Of a DNA stretch of 5,586 nucleotides, positions 4,540 through 5,586 are shown in pieces. The stretch covers positions 1 to 5,586 of the forward strand of contig JAJZKY010000366.1 of assembly GCA_021803885.1 (NCBI GenBank). Direction: 5' to 3'. The first letter of the stretch is position 1, and every line of letters begins with the position of its first letter. The notes beneath the pieces were generated by a model that saw only the letters and a program-made list of their open reading frames with translations, had not been told where the DNA came from and searched no databases. Both the position numbers and the translations under genes were made by a program. Source of the DNA: Planctomycetota bacterium (lineage in GTDB: Bacteria > Planctomycetota > Phycisphaerae > WQYP01 > JAJZKY01).

Positions 4540-5538
4540 TTAGTCCCGGATGACGTCGATGCCGGTGATCGGCAATTCTACGGCAAGCTCGGCGGGTGGG
4601 TAGCATAGGGCGTCGCTGCACGCCTGGTAGCTCAGCGTAACCCTCAGTCCCACTTCGCCCAGGTTCTTCGTCAATACCAGCGGCAGGGCTCCGCGCACGG
4701 TGCCCTCGTAGACGTAGAACTGCTCGTCGAGCCCCTCCACCTCAAACGGATGCGGATCCGGCAGCTCCGGCTCTCCTGTCTCCATCCCCTCCAGCAGATC
4801 GACCTCCACCGTCAGCGGCGTGTACCCCTCCGGTATAGGCTCCACGTACACGTGCAGCCCCTGAGCGATTCGGATTTCGAATTCCAACCTCAGCTTCTGG
4901 TAGGGGCGGTAGGCCGGCGCGCCCAGCCAGAGGGATGCCTGGAGCTCCTCGCTACCCGCCTGAACCAGCACAGGCGGAACCGAGCTCTTGCCGCCGAAAG
5001 CGGTCTCCAGCAGAGAAACGGCCGTGGGGCGCAGGCGGTAGCTCTGCTCGAACCGCTTCTCCACGATGACGCCGTTCGCGTCCAGCACGAAGGCCCCTGG
5101 GTACGGTATCCCTTGATGGCGCTCCTGCACCTGGATGCCGTAGTACGCATGCTGTTCGGCAACGTACTGGTTGAGCAGCCCCAGCGCCCGAATGACCTTG
5201 CTGCCCTCATCAGACAGAAGGGTGTAGGTGATGCCGTGCTTCGCCGCGAAGGCGGCCATGGCGCTGACGGGTTCGTAGCTGATCGCGAAGACGGCAACCC
5301 CCTCCCGCTCGAAGTCCGGCATGCTCTTCTGCAGCTCCACGAGCTGCGTCTTGCAGTACGCTCACCAGATGACGCTGCGATTGAAGAGGACGAGAGCCCG
5401 CCGGCCGGCGCGGTCCGCGTGCAGGTCGACGATGCGGCCGTTCTGGTCCGGCAGAACCACGTCGGGGAACCGTGTGCCGGCGGCCGGGCCTATCCGGTCG
5501 AAGTCGAGCACTGTAATGGATGGATGCAGAGCAGACAT
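4540..5538 (-). CDS. Probable selenoprotein: Prx/thioredoxin-like domain fused to a DsbD-alpha-like domain, Sec at in-frame TGA
   Basis: One reading frame of 332 codons is interrupted only by TGA at 5362-5364. Residues about 10-175 are an AhpC/TSA-type redoxin: FPDVVLPDQNGRIVDL, then ALVLFNRSVIW-U-AYCKTQLVELQ, and IPYPGAFVLDANG with the cis-Pro region. TGA is codon 59, where family members have the first Cys of WCxxC; Cys62 is kept. Residues about 190-325 resemble the N-terminal DsbD domain and end in YQACSDALCYPP (Cys307 and Cys312), as in DsbD. No signal peptide is seen, so it may act in the cytoplasm. Likely role: thiol/selenol peroxidase or disulfide relay between the Sec site and the C-terminal Cys pair. 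TGA is not reassigned: TGG encodes the adjacent Trp and glk stops at TGA. The second ATG (5538) is preferred because AGGGGG lies 8 nt upstream, versus 2 nt for the ATG at 5544. Alternatives are a nonsense mutation or a one-base error from TGC/TGT. Confidence 0.82.
5331..5347 (-). promoter_or_regulatory. Candidate bacterial SECIS hairpin
   Basis: In the mRNA, GCAGCUC-GUG-GAGCUGC is a perfect 7-bp stem with a GUG loop. The first loop base is 22 nt after the UGA, and the loop opens with G. From memory, bacterial SECIS elements have an apical loop about 16-37 nt after UGA with a G in its first two positions, which SelB reads to insert selenocysteine. Part of the stem is constrained by coding (QLVELQ is common in the family), so pairing alone is not proof. 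Confidence 0.6.
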
Positions 5539-5586
5539 CGTCATTTCCCCCTGTCGGTGTTTGGCGTTGGCCCGGCCTCCGCTGCC
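5508..5586 (-). repeat. Right copy of the 79-bp perfect inverted repeat
   Basis: This is the partner of 2880-2958 and belongs to the full-length copy of the selenoprotein gene (leader, ribosome binding site, start codons and first ten or so codons). It runs to the last base of the window. The two copies flank 2549 bp holding the antitoxin, toxin, J-domain gene and most of the selenoprotein gene. Confidence 0.97.

Noticed and set aside
4540..5340. Separate 266-residue redox gene starting at GTG 5340
   Set aside because: That start would remove the first strand and both redox-motif residues of the redoxin fold. No Shine-Dalgarno precedes it, and the GTG is the loop of the putative SECIS hairpin.
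5362..5364. TGA as a reassigned sense codon (Trp or Gly code)
   Set aside because: Trp is encoded by TGG here, glk terminates at TGA in the right place, and no other gene in the window has an internal TGA.
1..5586. CRISPR arrays, tRNA or rRNA genes, insertion sequences
   Set aside because: No regularly spaced repeats, cloverleaf-like segments, rRNA motifs or transposase fragments were seen on either strand.

Overview
The window is high-GC bacterial DNA with short intergenic gaps and ordinary Shine-Dalgarno spacing. The phylum cannot be fixed from sequence alone. A selenoprotein candidate, a PIN/AbrB pair, a soluble-type glucokinase and a tandem AGACCTCnGAGGTCT palindrome remind me of Chloroflexota-like or other metagenomic lineages, but that is an impression, not a result.

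Layout, left to right. (1) 3-1650, plus strand: a two-component pair of the DcuS/DcuR (CitA/CitB) type. The kinase enters truncated from the left edge, with PAS domain, H-box and ATPase domain. Its last part is in another frame because of one extra base near a C6 run at 763-768. The response regulator follows after 12 nt. (2) 1675-2659, minus strand: glucokinase (glk), convergent with the regulator. It too is split by one extra base in a C7 run (2186-2192). (3) 2660-3040: a regulatory gap holding a candidate glk promoter/operator, a 79-bp sequence that recurs inverted at the right edge, and an AT-rich candidate promoter. (4) 3041-3749, plus strand: an overlapping AbrB-type antitoxin and PIN-domain toxin pair. 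(5) 3854-4267, minus strand: a small membrane-anchored J-domain protein. (6) 4268-4539: a gap rich in inverted repeats. (7) 4540-5538, minus strand: a peroxiredoxin/thioredoxin-fold domain fused to a DsbD-alpha-like domain, interrupted by one in-frame TGA.

The most interesting feature is that TGA (5362-5364). It sits exactly where the first cysteine of the WCxxC motif should be, and the next conserved Cys is present, giving W-U-A-Y-C. Just downstream in the mRNA is a perfect 7-bp hairpin with a GUG loop, at about the distance expected of a bacterial SECIS element. I read this as a probable selenoprotein, so the two apparent ORFs there are one gene of about 332 codons.

The second is the inverted 79-bp repeat (2880-2958 and 5508-5586). 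It carries the ribosome binding site and first codons of the selenoprotein gene, so a truncated copy of that gene's 5' end lies about 2.5 kb away facing the other way. It could allow inversion of the segment with the gene left intact in both orientations, or it could be an assembly artefact, since one copy ends exactly at the window edge.

Two of the three C/G runs of six or more bases each carry an apparent extra base that breaks an otherwise intact gene. A sequencing or assembly cause should be excluded before either gene is called a pseudogene.
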